64,000 nucleotides of DNA from Mesorhizobium loti (GTDB lineage Bacteria > Pseudomonadota > Alphaproteobacteria > Rhizobiales > Rhizobiaceae). A model generated the notes under the pieces. That model did not search any database. It saw only the letters and a list, made by a program, of their open reading frames with translations, and was not told the origin of the DNA. Below, in pieces: positions 7,701 through 16,612 of this stretch. The stretch spans positions 496,001 through 560,000 of the forward strand of contig NZ_PJRO01000001.1 in assembly GCF_002858745.1 (NCBI RefSeq), written 5' to 3'. The first letter of the stretch is position 1; every line of letters begins with the position of its first letter. A program made the translations under genes and the position numbers.

Positions 7701-9347
7701 ATGGACCGATCGCCTTCGACATTCCCGGACTTCGGGTTGACCGCGCAGCAGCGTCACGCAGCTGTGCGAAGCCACTACTACGAGAAGCCGGGCATGGATG
7801 GCGCGCGCGGTGAGATCTGGGCCTATACCGACCGTCTGTCCTATCGCCCGGGAGAAATCGTGCGGCTGCAGGTCAGCGCAACAGCGGCGCGCTTTGCCAT
7901 CGAGATCGTCCGTGACGGTGGCACGGAAACCAGGTTTTTCGAACAGGCCGGTATTGCCTGCCATTGGCAGGACACGCCGGAGCAGTGCTCGGTGCAAGGC
8001 TGCGGCTGGGAGACCTCCTTCGAGTTTGCAGTTGGAGCCGATTGGCCATCCGGTGCCTACCGGGTGACGTTGACGGCCGAGGGCCGGGACAAGCAACCGA
8101 TCCACTACCAGCACCTTTTCATCGTCGCACCACAAGCCGGCAAAAGGTCCGGCCGGATCCTCCAGGTAGCGGCGACCGGAACCTGGCTGGCCTATAACAC
8201 CTGGGGCGGTTCCAATCACTACGAAGGCATCACTGGACCGAACGGCAACCAGTATTCGCCGGTCGTGTCGACCCAGCGACCTTGGTGCCGCGGTTTCGTC
8301 ACGCTACCGCCAGACGCCCCACGTGTGCCGCACGGTGTATCCATGCCACCCAGAACAGCGCCGCGCTATCCGCATATGGAATGGGCCTACGCCACCGGCC
8401 ATTCCAAGAAATACACCTCGTCCGGCTGGGCAAGCTATGACAGCCACTTCTTCCGTTTCGCGGAACGCAGCGGCTATGCGGTCGACCTTGCCAGCCAGCA
8501 CGAGCTGCATTTCACCCCTGAAATCCTCGACGGTTATGACTGTGTCGTCTTCGTCGGCCACGACGAATACTGGACCTGGGAGATGCGCGACGCCATCGAC
8601 GCCTACGTAGAAGAAGGCGGTCATGTCGCGCGTTTTGCCGGCAATTTCATGTGGCAGACGCGGCTGGAAAACGAAGGCCGGCGACAGGTCTGCTACAAGT
8701 ACCGTGCCCGCTCGGAAGACCCGGTTTACAAAAGCGGCAACGTTCGCCGCGCCACCCATTCGTGGGAAGCTCCGGAAATCGGCAGGCCAGGAGCGGAGAC
8801 ATTCGGATTGAATGCGACGCGCGGTCTCTATGCCGGCTGGGGCGGCTGCGCGCCGCGCGGTGCGCGCGGTTTTCCGATCTATCGGCCCGAACATTGGGCA
8901 TTTGCCGGTACCGGTCTCTATTACGGAGACCTGCTCGGTGTCGACAGCCACATCTTCGGCTATGAAGTCGACGGGCTTGAGCATGAGATCCTAGGTGGCC
9001 TGCCCTACCCCACGGTTGGCAGCGGTGCGCCGGCAGGCCTGGAAATCCTCGGTGTCGGCATGGCATCACAGGTCGAGGAAAGCGCCGATATCGCGCCGGA
9101 GGATCAATTCCTCGGCGACGAGGACGGCCGCTTCAGCGCTGAAACCCTGTTCGGCGAAGCGAGCGACGCCAATCTCGACAAGGTCAAGCGCGCGAACGGC
9201 ATGATTGTCTCCTTCCAGCGTGGCAAGGGCGAGGTCTTCCATGCCGGCAGTTGCGAATGGGTGGCCGGACTGCTGCGCCAGGACGCCATGGTCGAACGCG
9301 TGACAGCCAACGTGCTTGACCGTTTCCTCGGTACGGCATCCTCATGA
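7701..9347 (+). CDS. N,N-dimethylformamidase large-subunit-like hydrolase
   Basis: The 548-residue protein resembles the catalytic large (beta) subunit of N,N-dimethylformamidase. An N-terminal beta-sandwich (~30-145) is followed by the characteristic C-terminal domain with YNTWGGSNHYEG, GYAVDLASQHELH, FVGHDEYWTWEMRDAIDAYV and FAGNFMWQTRLE. The known enzyme hydrolyses an amide C-N bond using a mononuclear iron site and needs a small alpha subunit; no small-subunit gene is visible here, so the substrate probably differs. It is the first gene of a five-gene operon, overlapping the next by ATGA at 9344-9347. The amide target is inferred, not known. Confidence 0.82.
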   Translation: MDRSPSTFPDFGLTAQQRHAAVRSHYYEKPGMDGARGEIWAYTDRLSYRPGEIVRLQVSATAARFAIEIVRDGGTETRFFEQAGIACHWQDTPEQCSVQGCGWETSFEFAVGADWPSGAYRVTLTAEGRDKQPIHYQHLFIVAPQAGKRSGRILQVAATGTWLAYNTWGGSNHYEGITGPNGNQYSPVVSTQRPWCRGFVTLPPDAPRVPHGVSMPPRTAPRYPHMEWAYATGHSKKYTSSGWASYDSHFFRFAERSGYAVDLASQHELHFTPEILDGYDCVVFVGHDEYWTWEMRDAIDAYVEEGGHVARFAGNFMWQTRLENEGRRQVCYKYRARSEDPVYKSGNVRRATHSWEAPEIGRPGAETFGLNATRGLYAGWGGCAPRGARGFPIYRPEHWAFAGTGLYYGDLLGVDSHIFGYEVDGLEHEILGGLPYPTVGSGAPAGLEILGVGMASQVEESADIAPEDQFLGDEDGRFSAETLFGEASDANLDKVKRANGMIVSFQRGKGEVFHAGSCEWVAGLLRQDAMVERVTANVLDRFLGTASS

Positions 9348-10723
9348 CCGAGATATCCGCAAAGTCCGCTGCCGGAGCTTCCGTGACAAAACCCAACCTC
9401 TTTCATTTCACCCGCCTGCCGCGTCCGACCGTGGATCGCGGGGACGGCATCTATCTGTGGGATAGCCAGGGCCACCGCTATATCGACGGCTCGAGCGGGG
9501 CGGTGAACGTCAATATCGGCCATGGCAACCAAGCCGTGATCGACGCGATGAAGCGGCAGATGGACCGGGTCAGTTTCGCCTACACGATCCATTTCGAAAG
9601 CGAACCGGCACTTGCCCTTGGCCGCGAGCTGGCAAAACGCCTGCCGACGGGGCTGGACCGAATCTACTTCGTCTCTGGAGGCTCGGAGGCAGTGGAGGCC
9701 AGCCTGAAGCTCGCACGGCAATGGGCCGTCGCCACCAACCAACCCAAGCGCTGGAAGATCGTCGGTCGCATGCCGTCCTACCATGGCATCACCGTCGGCT
9801 CGCTCGGTGTCACCGGTGACGAGGTGCTGACGCCTGCCTTTGCATCCATCGGCAGATCCATGCCACTGGTGCCGGCCCCCTTCGTGCATCGAGACAAGGA
9901 TAACCTCTCGATCGAGCAACGCGGACAGCGCTACGCCGACATGCTCGAGGACAAGATCGTGGAGGAAGGCGCAGACAGCGTGCTTGCCTTCATCATGGAG
10001 CCGATCGGCGGCGCGGCGACTGCAGCACTGGTGCCGCCCGACAGTTATTTCGCCCGCATCCGCGAGATCTGCGACCGCCATGGCATCCTGCTCATCCACG
10101 ACGAGGTGATGACCGGCATCGGCCGCACCGGCCGTTTCCTCGGCGGAGACCACTGGAACTGCCGGCCCGATATCGTCGTGCTCTCCAAGGGCCTCTCGTC
10201 AGGCTATGCGCCGCTGGGAGCCATAGCGGCGACAGAAGCGGTCGTCGGCCCGGTGCTTGCCATGGGCGGCTTCCTGCACGGCCACACCTATGGCGGCAAT
10301 CCCGTCGCCGCGGCAGCCGGTCTCGCCGTACTTGGAGAGATCGACAGGCTTGGGCTCACCGAGAATGCCGCGGCAATGGGCGAGGTGCTGAAGGGGGAAT
10401 TGCTGGCTTTGACAAAGCGCTTCCCTTTCGTGGCCGACGTGCGCGGCAAGGGACTGTTGCTTGGTGCCGAGCTTTACGCTGATCCGCTCGCCAAGACGCC
10501 TTTGCCACGCGAACGAAACGCCAATCTGCGTCTCATCGACCTTGCCTTCGAGCGCAGGCTGATCATCTATTCCCGCCGGGTGCGCGGTGGGCCGGAGAGT
10601 GACAATTTTATGGTCTGCCCACCCCTGATCACCACCCGCGAACAGATCGGAGAGATCATCGAGGTGTTGGCCGACAGCCTGCAAGCCCTGGCCGATGAAC
10701 TCGGCCTGCCGGTCAATTCCTGA
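9344..10723 (+). CDS. Class III (omega) PLP aminotransferase
   Basis: The 459-residue fold-type I aminotransferase has SGGSEAVEASLKLARQ (111-126), MPSYHGITVGSLG, the PLP-nitrogen Asp253 in IHDEVMTGIGRTGR, and the Schiff-base Lys282 in VLSKGLSSGYAPLG. The class moves amino groups from omega-amino acids, diamines or beta-alanine-like compounds to pyruvate or 2-oxoglutarate. It is translationally coupled to the upstream amidase-like gene (ATGA). The context suggests it deaminates the amine freed by the hydrolase or the deacetylase. The exact substrate is not determinable. Confidence 0.9.
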   Translation: MTEISAKSAAGASVTKPNLFHFTRLPRPTVDRGDGIYLWDSQGHRYIDGSSGAVNVNIGHGNQAVIDAMKRQMDRVSFAYTIHFESEPALALGRELAKRLPTGLDRIYFVSGGSEAVEASLKLARQWAVATNQPKRWKIVGRMPSYHGITVGSLGVTGDEVLTPAFASIGRSMPLVPAPFVHRDKDNLSIEQRGQRYADMLEDKIVEEGADSVLAFIMEPIGGAATAALVPPDSYFARIREICDRHGILLIHDEVMTGIGRTGRFLGGDHWNCRPDIVVLSKGLSSGYAPLGAIAATEAVVGPVLAMGGFLHGHTYGGNPVAAAAGLAVLGEIDRLGLTENAAAMGEVLKGELLALTKRFPFVADVRGKGLLLGAELYADPLAKTPLPRERNANLRLIDLAFERRLIIYSRRVRGGPESDNFMVCPPLITTREQIGEIIEVLADSLQALADELGLPVNS

Positions 10724-10731
10724 GGATCGCC

Positions 10732-11661
10732 ATGGCGCCGAACAAAGTCATCATCACCTGCGCGGTCACCGGTTCCGTGCATACACCTTCGATGTCGCCC
10801 CACCTGCCGGTCACCCCGGACCAGATCGCAGCGGAAGCGATTGCAGCCGCGGAAGCCGGCGCTTCCATCCTGCATTTGCATGCACGTGACCCACAGGATG
10901 GCCGCCCGACAGCGGATCCTGCGGTGTTCATGCAGTTCCTGCCACGCATCAAGCAGGCGACGGACGCCGTTGTGAACATCACCACTGGCGGCTCTTCGCT
11001 GATGAGCTTGGATGAGCGTCTGGCAGCTCCGTTGCAGGCCCAACCGGAAATGTGCTCACTCAACATGGGATCGATGAATTTCGCCTTGTTCCCCATGCTG
11101 GACAAACCACGCGAGTGGCAACACGATTGGGAGCCGAAGCTCCTGGAAGCAACCCGCCACACCATCTTCAAGAACACTTTCGCCGACATGGAGACCATTC
11201 TCGACAAGCTCGGCAGGGGTTGCGGCACGCGTTTCGAATTCGAATGCTACGATGTCGGCCACCTCTATTCGCTGGCCTATTTCCGTGACCGGGGGCTGGT
11301 GCAGGGGCCACTCTTCATCCAGTTCGTGCTGGGCATCCTGGGTGGCATCGGCGCCGACCCCGAAAACCTGCTCCACATGAAGCGGATCGCCGACAAGCTG
11401 TTCGGCGGTGACTACAAATTCTCCGTGCTTGCCGCCGGCCGCCAGCAGATGCCACTGATCTCGATGGCTGCAGCCATGGGCGGCAATGTCCGCGTCGGGC
11501 TGGAAGACAGCCTCTATGACGGTCGCGCGCTGGCGAAGTCCAATGCCGATCAGGTCACGCGTATCCGCGGCATCCTCGAAGGCCTGTCGCTGGAAGTTGC
11601 AACACCCGCCGAAGCGCGCCAGATGCTGGCACTCAAGGGCGGCGACCGAGTGGCATTTTGA
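10732..11661 (+). CDS. Beta-keto acid cleavage enzyme (BKACE, DUF849)
   Basis: The 309-residue TIM-barrel protein of the 3-keto-5-aminohexanoate cleavage (Kce) family has the zinc-binding HLHARD (His48, His50) and GLEDSLY (Glu258). The family condenses a beta-keto acid with acetyl-CoA to give acetoacetate and a new CoA ester. Substrate range is wide and is usually set by gene context. The gene starts 8 bp after the aminotransferase stop. The likely order is deamination, oxidation to a beta-keto acid elsewhere, then cleavage here; this is inference. Confidence 0.9.
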   Translation: MAPNKVIITCAVTGSVHTPSMSPHLPVTPDQIAAEAIAAAEAGASILHLHARDPQDGRPTADPAVFMQFLPRIKQATDAVVNITTGGSSLMSLDERLAAPLQAQPEMCSLNMGSMNFALFPMLDKPREWQHDWEPKLLEATRHTIFKNTFADMETILDKLGRGCGTRFEFECYDVGHLYSLAYFRDRGLVQGPLFIQFVLGILGGIGADPENLLHMKRIADKLFGGDYKFSVLAAGRQQMPLISMAAAMGGNVRVGLEDSLYDGRALAKSNADQVTRIRGILEGLSLEVATPAEARQMLALKGGDRVAF

Positions 11662-12179
11662 TGAGTGACATTAAACAGACGACTGTTCGTATCCGCCCTG
11701 CTCGCGCCGAAGACACCGACAACATCCACGCAGGCCTCCTGGGGATCGCCGAGGCGGTCGGCGAGTTGCACAGGATGCGATCGACGCCCGCTGACATCCG
11801 CCGCGATGGGTTTGGCGACAGGCCGCATTTCCAGGTCCTGATCGCAGAAATCGATTCAGAATTCGCCGGCATGTGCCTGTATTTCCCGATCTATTCCACC
11901 TGGAGAGGAAGACCCGGCGCTTTCGTCCAGGATCTTTTTGTCGCGGAGAAGTTCCGTGGAAAGAAGGTCGGCGAAAAACTGCTGCGACGGCTGGCACGGC
12001 AGGTCAATGACGAGGGTGGTGCCTATCTGGAACTCGCCGTCGATACCGGCAATGTCGGTGCGCAACGTTTTTACGAACGCATAGGCATCGCCCATCAGGA
12101 CGACGATCAGGTCCACAGGATCATAGGCGATGCTTTCTTCGCCTTTGCCGCAGCCAGGGATTTCGGGGACGAGATGTGA
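11661..12179 (+). CDS. GNAT family N-acetyltransferase
   Basis: The 172-residue protein shows the GNAT core: an N-terminal RPARAEDTDNIHAGLLGIAE and the acetyl-CoA loop DLFVAEKFRGKKVGEKLLRRL (R/Q-x-x-G-x-G/K-like). LAVDTGNVGAQRFYERIG near the end is the typical beta-bulge/alpha4 region. The ATG at 11661 shares its A with the TGA of the upstream gene, so the two are coupled. In this operon it may acetylate the same amine that the downstream deacetylase-like enzyme handles, or detoxify an intermediate. The acceptor is unknown. Confidence 0.85.
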   Translation: MSDIKQTTVRIRPARAEDTDNIHAGLLGIAEAVGELHRMRSTPADIRRDGFGDRPHFQVLIAEIDSEFAGMCLYFPIYSTWRGRPGAFVQDLFVAEKFRGKKVGEKLLRRLARQVNDEGGAYLELAVDTGNVGAQRFYERIGIAHQDDDQVHRIIGDAFFAFAAARDFGDEM

Positions 12180-13207
12180 GAGCCTTTTATGCCGACGAAC
12201 AGAAACGCCATGATCCCAAGGCCTTTCTTTCCAGCGGTGCGCCGCAGCCCAACCCGGAGCAGCCGGAGCGCGCCGAACGGCTGAAGGCCGGCGCGCTTGC
12301 CGCCGGCTGCTCGATCGAGCGGCCCCGCGATCACGGGCTCGGGCCGGTGGCGGCCGTCCATACGCCGGAATATCTCGATTTCCTCGAACATATCTTCGAG
12401 CGTTGGCAGCGGATCGAAGGCGCTTCCGCCGAGGTGATCCCGAACATACACCCGCTCGCCCGCACCGGCTCCTATCCTGCCTCCGCCGTGGGTCAGGCCG
12501 GCTACCACATGGCCGATACCGCCTGCCCGATCTCGCTGGACACCTGGCACAGTGCGCTGTGGAGTGCGTGGAGTGCCGTGGAGGCGGCCGAAACCGTGCT
12601 TTCAGGTGAACCCGCTGCCTACGCACTTTGCCGCCCACCGGGTCATCACGCCTTCGCCGATGTGGCCGGCGGTTTCTGCTTCATCAACAATTCGGCCGTT
12701 GCCGCGCAGGTGCTTCGCAAAAAAGCGGCGCGCGTGGCGATCCTGGATGTCGACCTGCATCATGGCAATGGCACGCAAGGGATATTCTACGCACGCCCCG
12801 ACGTCCTCACTGTCTCCATCCACGCCGACCCGGTGCGCTTCTATCCGTTCTTCTGGGGGCACGCCGACGAGCGTGGCGAAGGTCCGGGCCTGGGTTACAA
12901 TCTCAACCTGCCCCTGCCCCGCAAATCCGGCGACGCAGCCTTTCTCGAAACGCTTCAGGGTGCTTTGCGCCGCATCCGCAGCTTCGCGCCGGATGCTTTG
13001 GTCATCGCGCTCGGGCTCGATGCCTTCGAAGGCGATCCCTTCGGCGGGCTATCGGTTTCAACACCCGGCTTTGCGCGGATCGGCGAAGCCATCGCCAAGC
13101 TCGGGCTGCCGACGATGATCGTGCAGGAAGGCGGCTATCTGTGCGATGCGCTCGGGGCCAACCTGACCAGCTTCCTCACCGGCTTCGGCAGCAGTCATCG
13201 GCCATAA
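12176..13207 (+). CDS. Histone-deacetylase-family amidohydrolase (acetylpolyamine amidohydrolase-like)
   Basis: The 343-residue arginase/deacetylase-fold enzyme has RPPGHHAF (153-160) and the zinc ligands in DVDLHHGNGTQ (Asp193, His195) and LGLDAFEGDP (Asp282). The transition-state Tyr321 is in QEGGYLC. The set of catalytic residues appears complete. Bacterial members of this type remove acyl groups from acetylated polyamines or similar amines. The start is GTG at 12176, overlapping the GNAT stop as GTGA. It is the last gene of the 7.7-13.2 kb operon and supports an N-acylated amine as substrate. Confidence 0.9.
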   Translation: MRAFYADEQKRHDPKAFLSSGAPQPNPEQPERAERLKAGALAAGCSIERPRDHGLGPVAAVHTPEYLDFLEHIFERWQRIEGASAEVIPNIHPLARTGSYPASAVGQAGYHMADTACPISLDTWHSALWSAWSAVEAAETVLSGEPAAYALCRPPGHHAFADVAGGFCFINNSAVAAQVLRKKAARVAILDVDLHHGNGTQGIFYARPDVLTVSIHADPVRFYPFFWGHADERGEGPGLGYNLNLPLPRKSGDAAFLETLQGALRRIRSFAPDALVIALGLDAFEGDPFGGLSVSTPGFARIGEAIAKLGLPTMIVQEGGYLCDALGANLTSFLTGFGSSHRP

Positions 13208-13220
13208 GGTACCACAACAG

Positions 13221-14483
13221 TCAGCGCTGCTGCCGCAGCATGGCGATGGTGCGGCTTACGCTTTCCAGCGTCTCTCCGACTTCCGCGGCAGTGTTGTAGT
13301 GAGCGATGCCGATGCGCACGACGCCCTGGTCGGCCGGAATTCCGAGTTGGTGCACGATCTCCCAAGCGTAGTTGTGGCCCGACCACAGGAATATGCCTTC
13401 GGCATTCATCGGCCTGACGATGCTTTCCGGCGCGATACCCTCGACAGTGAAGGAGACGGTCGGTACCCGCTCATGGATACGTGTCCTGTCGGTGATGCCA
13501 TGGATGGTCAGTTCATCGATCTTGGAAAGCCCGTCGATCAACTGTAGCGCGAGAGCGTTTTCATAGGCGATGGCCGCGCTGAACGCAGCTGCGATCTTCT
13601 CGCGCCGCGAACCCTTCGAGCCTGCCGCTTCGCCCAGCCGCTCGAAATGGCCGATCGCTGCGGTCAGTCCCGCCATCAGTTCGATCTGCGGCGTGCCGAG
13701 CTCGAACCGCTCCGGCAGACCGTTGGACGAACACCGGCATTTGTAAGGCTGCAGGGCGTCGATGACCGTGCGTCTGCCCCACAGGATGCCCATATGCGGG
13801 CCGAAGAACTTGTAGGCCGAGCAGACCAGGAAGTCGCAGCCGATTTCGGCGACGTCGACAAGCCCATGCGGTGCGAACTGTACGGCATCGACATAGACCA
13901 GCGCGCCGGCCTCCCTGGCAATGCGGGTGAGCTCCTTCACCCGGTTGATCGAGCCGGTGAGATTGGAGGCATAGTTCAGCGCAACCAGGCGCGTTCGATC
14001 GCTTAAAAGCGCGGACAAAGCGGCAGGCTCAACCTGCCAGCTTTCCTGGTCGAAAGGCAGCCAGCGTACAACAAGGCCGCGATCCTCGGCCAGTTGCAGC
14101 CAGGGCGAAACGTTGCCCTCATGGTCCATGCGGGTGAGGATGATTTCGTCGCCAGCCGCAAAATCGCGACCGAGGGTACGCGACAGATGATAGGTCAGCG
14201 TCGTCATGTTGGCGCCGATGATGATCTCCTCGACCGTTTCCGCGCCGAGGAAATCCTTCATCGCGACATGAGCGTCGTCCACGACTTTCTGGGCAGCCAG
14301 TGTCGTTTCGAAAAAACCGCCAAGATTGGCATTGGTGCTGAGCAGGCATTCCGACACCGCTTCGGCAACCGATTTCGGCACCTGAGTCCCGGCCGGATTG
14401 TCGAGATAGATACGGCGGCGACCATTATCGGTCAGCGAAAGCGCGGGAAACGCACCCCGTACGGCGTTGATCGGAAAATCCAT
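13221..14483 (-). CDS. Class V PLP enzyme, cysteine-desulfurase-like
   Basis: The ~420-residue aminotransferase class V protein contains RRIYLDNPAGTQVPKSV, ANMTTLTYHLSR and DEIILTRMDHEGNVSPWLQLA. The PLP lysine is in CSAYKFFGPHMG and the C-terminal domain has VPTVSFTVEG. It resembles the SufS/CsdA-like group without a clear catalytic cysteine loop, so desulfurase activity is doubtful; a lyase or aminotransferase role is equally possible. The ATG at 14483 has GAGGACAGG just upstream; a 13-residue longer form lacks one. It lies 53 bp downstream of an aldo-keto reductase on the same strand and converges on the 7.7-13.2 kb operon with a 13-bp gap. Confidence 0.82.
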   Translation of the reverse strand: MDFPINAVRGAFPALSLTDNGRRRIYLDNPAGTQVPKSVAEAVSECLLSTNANLGGFFETTLAAQKVVDDAHVAMKDFLGAETVEEIIIGANMTTLTYHLSRTLGRDFAAGDEIILTRMDHEGNVSPWLQLAEDRGLVVRWLPFDQESWQVEPAALSALLSDRTRLVALNYASNLTGSINRVKELTRIAREAGALVYVDAVQFAPHGLVDVAEIGCDFLVCSAYKFFGPHMGILWGRRTVIDALQPYKCRCSSNGLPERFELGTPQIELMAGLTAAIGHFERLGEAAGSKGSRREKIAAAFSAAIAYENALALQLIDGLSKIDELTIHGITDRTRIHERVPTVSFTVEGIAPESIVRPMNAEGIFLWSGHNYAWEIVHQLGIPADQGVVRIGIAHYNTAAEVGETLESVSRTIAMLRQQR

Positions 14484-14536
14484 CCTGTCCTCGCTGAGTC
14501 TGTCTGTCCTTTCATGCTGCATTGGGAAAAGTACGG

Positions 14537-15598
14537 CTAGGGACAGGGATTGCCGACACGCTGATGCACGGCATCGACGGCTTTCTGCATTTCTTCCGTC
14601 CAGGTTACATAAGCACAGCCGAGCGCCATCTCGAGCTGGGCGACGCTGGTGGCGCCGATGATACTCGACGTGACAAAAGGCCGGCTTGCCACATAGGCGC
14701 CTGCAAACAGTGCCGGCTCCATGCCGAAGGAACGTGCCAGCTCGTTGTACTCGAGCAGCACTTCGGCAGCGTTCACTGTCTCATAACGCTGGCCGCGATT
14801 GAAGAGCTGCGAACGCGAGCCCACAGGGCGCGCGCCATGGTCGTATTTGCCGGTGAGATAACCTTGCGCCAATGGCGAATAGGCAAGCAGGGAGATATCC
14901 TCACGCGCACAGACCTCGGCGAGGTTCACCTCGAAGGTCCGATTGACGAGGTTGTAGGCGTTCTGCAGCGAAACCGTACGTGGACCGACGCCTTTGCCGC
15001 TTTCGGCCAGGAAGCGCATCACGCCCCAGGAACTCTCGTTCGACAGGCCGAAATGGCGGATCTTGCCGGCCTTCACGAGTTCTTCGAAGACGGCCAGCGT
15101 CTCGCCGATCGGCGTTTCCTCGCCACCGGGAGAATCCGCGCGCGGAGGCGTTCCGCCGATGCGTGTGGGATTTGCACCCCACGGCGTATCACGATCCGGC
15201 CAGTGGATCTGGTAAAGGTCGACATAGTCGGTGCAGAGTCTGGCCAGCGACTTGTCGATGGCGTCGAAAATATCGGCGCGCACCAGCTTGGAGGAGCGAC
15301 CGCCACGAAACCATTGGCTCGCGGTGCGGCCCACCACCTTGGTCGCCAGGACGACCTTGTCGCGGTTGCCGCGCGCCTTGATCCAGCTGCCGATGATCTT
15401 CTCTGTACCGCCTTGCGTCTCCACCTTAGGCGGAATCGGATAGAGTTCGGCCGTATCGATGAAATTGACGCCGCGCGCGAAAGCCAGATCCATCTGCGCG
15501 TGCCCTTCGGCTTCGGCATTCTGCTGCCCCCAGGTCATGGAGCCCAGGCAGATCGTTGAGACGAGAAGATCTGTCCGACCGAGACGGCGTTTCTGCAT
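14537..15598 (-). CDS. Aldo/keto reductase (Tas-like)
   Basis: The 353-residue TIM barrel begins MQKRRLGRTDLLVSTICLGS. Catalytic tetrad elements are visible: Asp and Tyr in FIDTAELYP, Lys in VVLATKV and His in DLYQIHWPD. The NADPH-binding tail is SSIIGATSVAQLEMAL. The long insert with PRADSPGGEETPIGE matches the Tas subgroup. The ATG at 15598 follows CGGAGAAAAA. It is probably co-transcribed with the class V PLP gene. The substrate is an unspecified aldehyde or ketone and may link to the neighbouring amine pathway. Confidence 0.88.
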   Translation of the reverse strand: MQKRRLGRTDLLVSTICLGSMTWGQQNAEAEGHAQMDLAFARGVNFIDTAELYPIPPKVETQGGTEKIIGSWIKARGNRDKVVLATKVVGRTASQWFRGGRSSKLVRADIFDAIDKSLARLCTDYVDLYQIHWPDRDTPWGANPTRIGGTPPRADSPGGEETPIGETLAVFEELVKAGKIRHFGLSNESSWGVMRFLAESGKGVGPRTVSLQNAYNLVNRTFEVNLAEVCAREDISLLAYSPLAQGYLTGKYDHGARPVGSRSQLFNRGQRYETVNAAEVLLEYNELARSFGMEPALFAGAYVASRPFVTSSIIGATSVAQLEMALGCAYVTWTEEMQKAVDAVHQRVGNPCP

Positions 15599-15689
15599 TT
15601 TTTCTCCGGATGGCCTTGGGAAGTCGCGATTGCGCGACAACGCGTAGGAAGGCGAGCCAGCATAGGCAAGCCCGGCTTGAGGTGATGCT

Positions 15690-16259
15690 CTAACGGCGGC
15701 GCGTAGCCGCCAAGGCCTTCTTCTTGGCGTCGTCGATCAGCATGTTTGCCACCTGCATGCGGATCATGGCGCGCTGCCGTAGATGCGGCGCGACCCGGTC
15801 CGGATGGTTGGTGAAAGCGAAGTCGCGGCGCAGGCGCGCGAGATCCGCCGCCTTCGCGATGCGGCCGAGGCCGAGTTCCGATGCTATTGCGTCGGGATCG
15901 ATCGGCGGCAGGACTTCTTCCGGTTTGGGGTGTTCGTCGGCCAGTGCGATGCGCGCTTGATCGAGCAGAGCCGAGAACTCGGCAGCAAGGTCGGCGCCGC
16001 TCTCACGGTATTCGGCCGCTGCCGCCTCGCCAGACACTTTGATGCGGCCGGAGTGCAGCTCATCGACGACGGAAAGATAATCGAAGGGAATGGTCGGTTT
16101 TGCGCCGACCTCGTCCGCTTCTCCGGAAGCGACAAAGAGGTCGTCGAGCAAGGAAGCGAAATCCCGCTTGGCTCCGGTAGCGATGTCAGCCTCCCAGCAA
16201 TGCGCGCCCAACCGAACGTGTGCGGACGATACCTCCGGCTCGTTAAAAATGCATGCCAT
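15690..16259 (-). CDS. Conserved hypothetical protein with divergent J-like HPD segment
   Basis: The protein is about 189 residues. The first half (MACIFNEPEVSSAHVRLGAH, then a charged region) has no family I recognise. The last ~55 residues, ADLARLRRDFAFTNHPDRVA followed by MIRMQVANMLIDDAKKKALA, look like a J domain. An HPD tripeptide sits between two helices, as in DnaJ proteins that stimulate Hsp70. The J-like part is C-terminal, which is unusual for canonical DnaJ but known among J-like proteins. The start is uncertain: the ATG at 16259 has a poor ribosome site and upstream ATGs exist. Confidence 0.6.
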   Translation of the reverse strand: MACIFNEPEVSSAHVRLGAHCWEADIATGAKRDFASLLDDLFVASGEADEVGAKPTIPFDYLSVVDELHSGRIKVSGEAAAAEYRESGADLAAEFSALLDQARIALADEHPKPEEVLPPIDPDAIASELGLGRIAKAADLARLRRDFAFTNHPDRVAPHLRQRAMIRMQVANMLIDDAKKKALAATRRR

Positions 16260-16406
16260 CGACAACAGGATTTTTAGCTGTCGATCCAGAGCTGCGACAT
16301 ATTGTGCAATGCAACATAAAACAGGCAGATGTGACGATGCTGCACTGCAACAACGGACATGAATCACCTATATGGAGGATGGGAGGATCAACCGGAGCCA
16401 AGAACC

Positions 16407-16571
16407 ATGGGGTTCTTCACCGAGATGTTCGCCCGTCCGCGCCCGCAGGAGCAGGTGCGCTATCGTGCCTCGTTGGCGCTCATCTATGCGATGAGCCGCG
16501 CCGACCGCGCCGAGGCTGGCATCAAGCCGGCGGATTTTCCGCGCATTGCCCGCATCCCAGCGCTTCGCTGA
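16407..16571 (+). CDS. Small basic protein, possibly DUF1127-like
   Basis: The 54-residue protein begins MGFFTEMFARPRPQEQVRYR and ends IKPADFPRIARIPALR. The arrangement (basic helix, then LxxMSRADRAEAGIKPADFPRIA) resembles DUF1127/YjiS mini-proteins, which end in an L-x-D-I-G-(I/L)-x-R-x-(D/E)-I pattern. The similarity is loose. A clear GGAG lies 9 bp before the ATG at 16407. It is divergent from the J-like gene. Confidence 0.55.
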   Translation: MGFFTEMFARPRPQEQVRYRASLALIYAMSRADRAEAGIKPADFPRIARIPALR

Positions 16572-16612
16572 GCACTGCTGCAATTGCGATCTTGTCGAGA
16601 AAGCCGCTTGTC

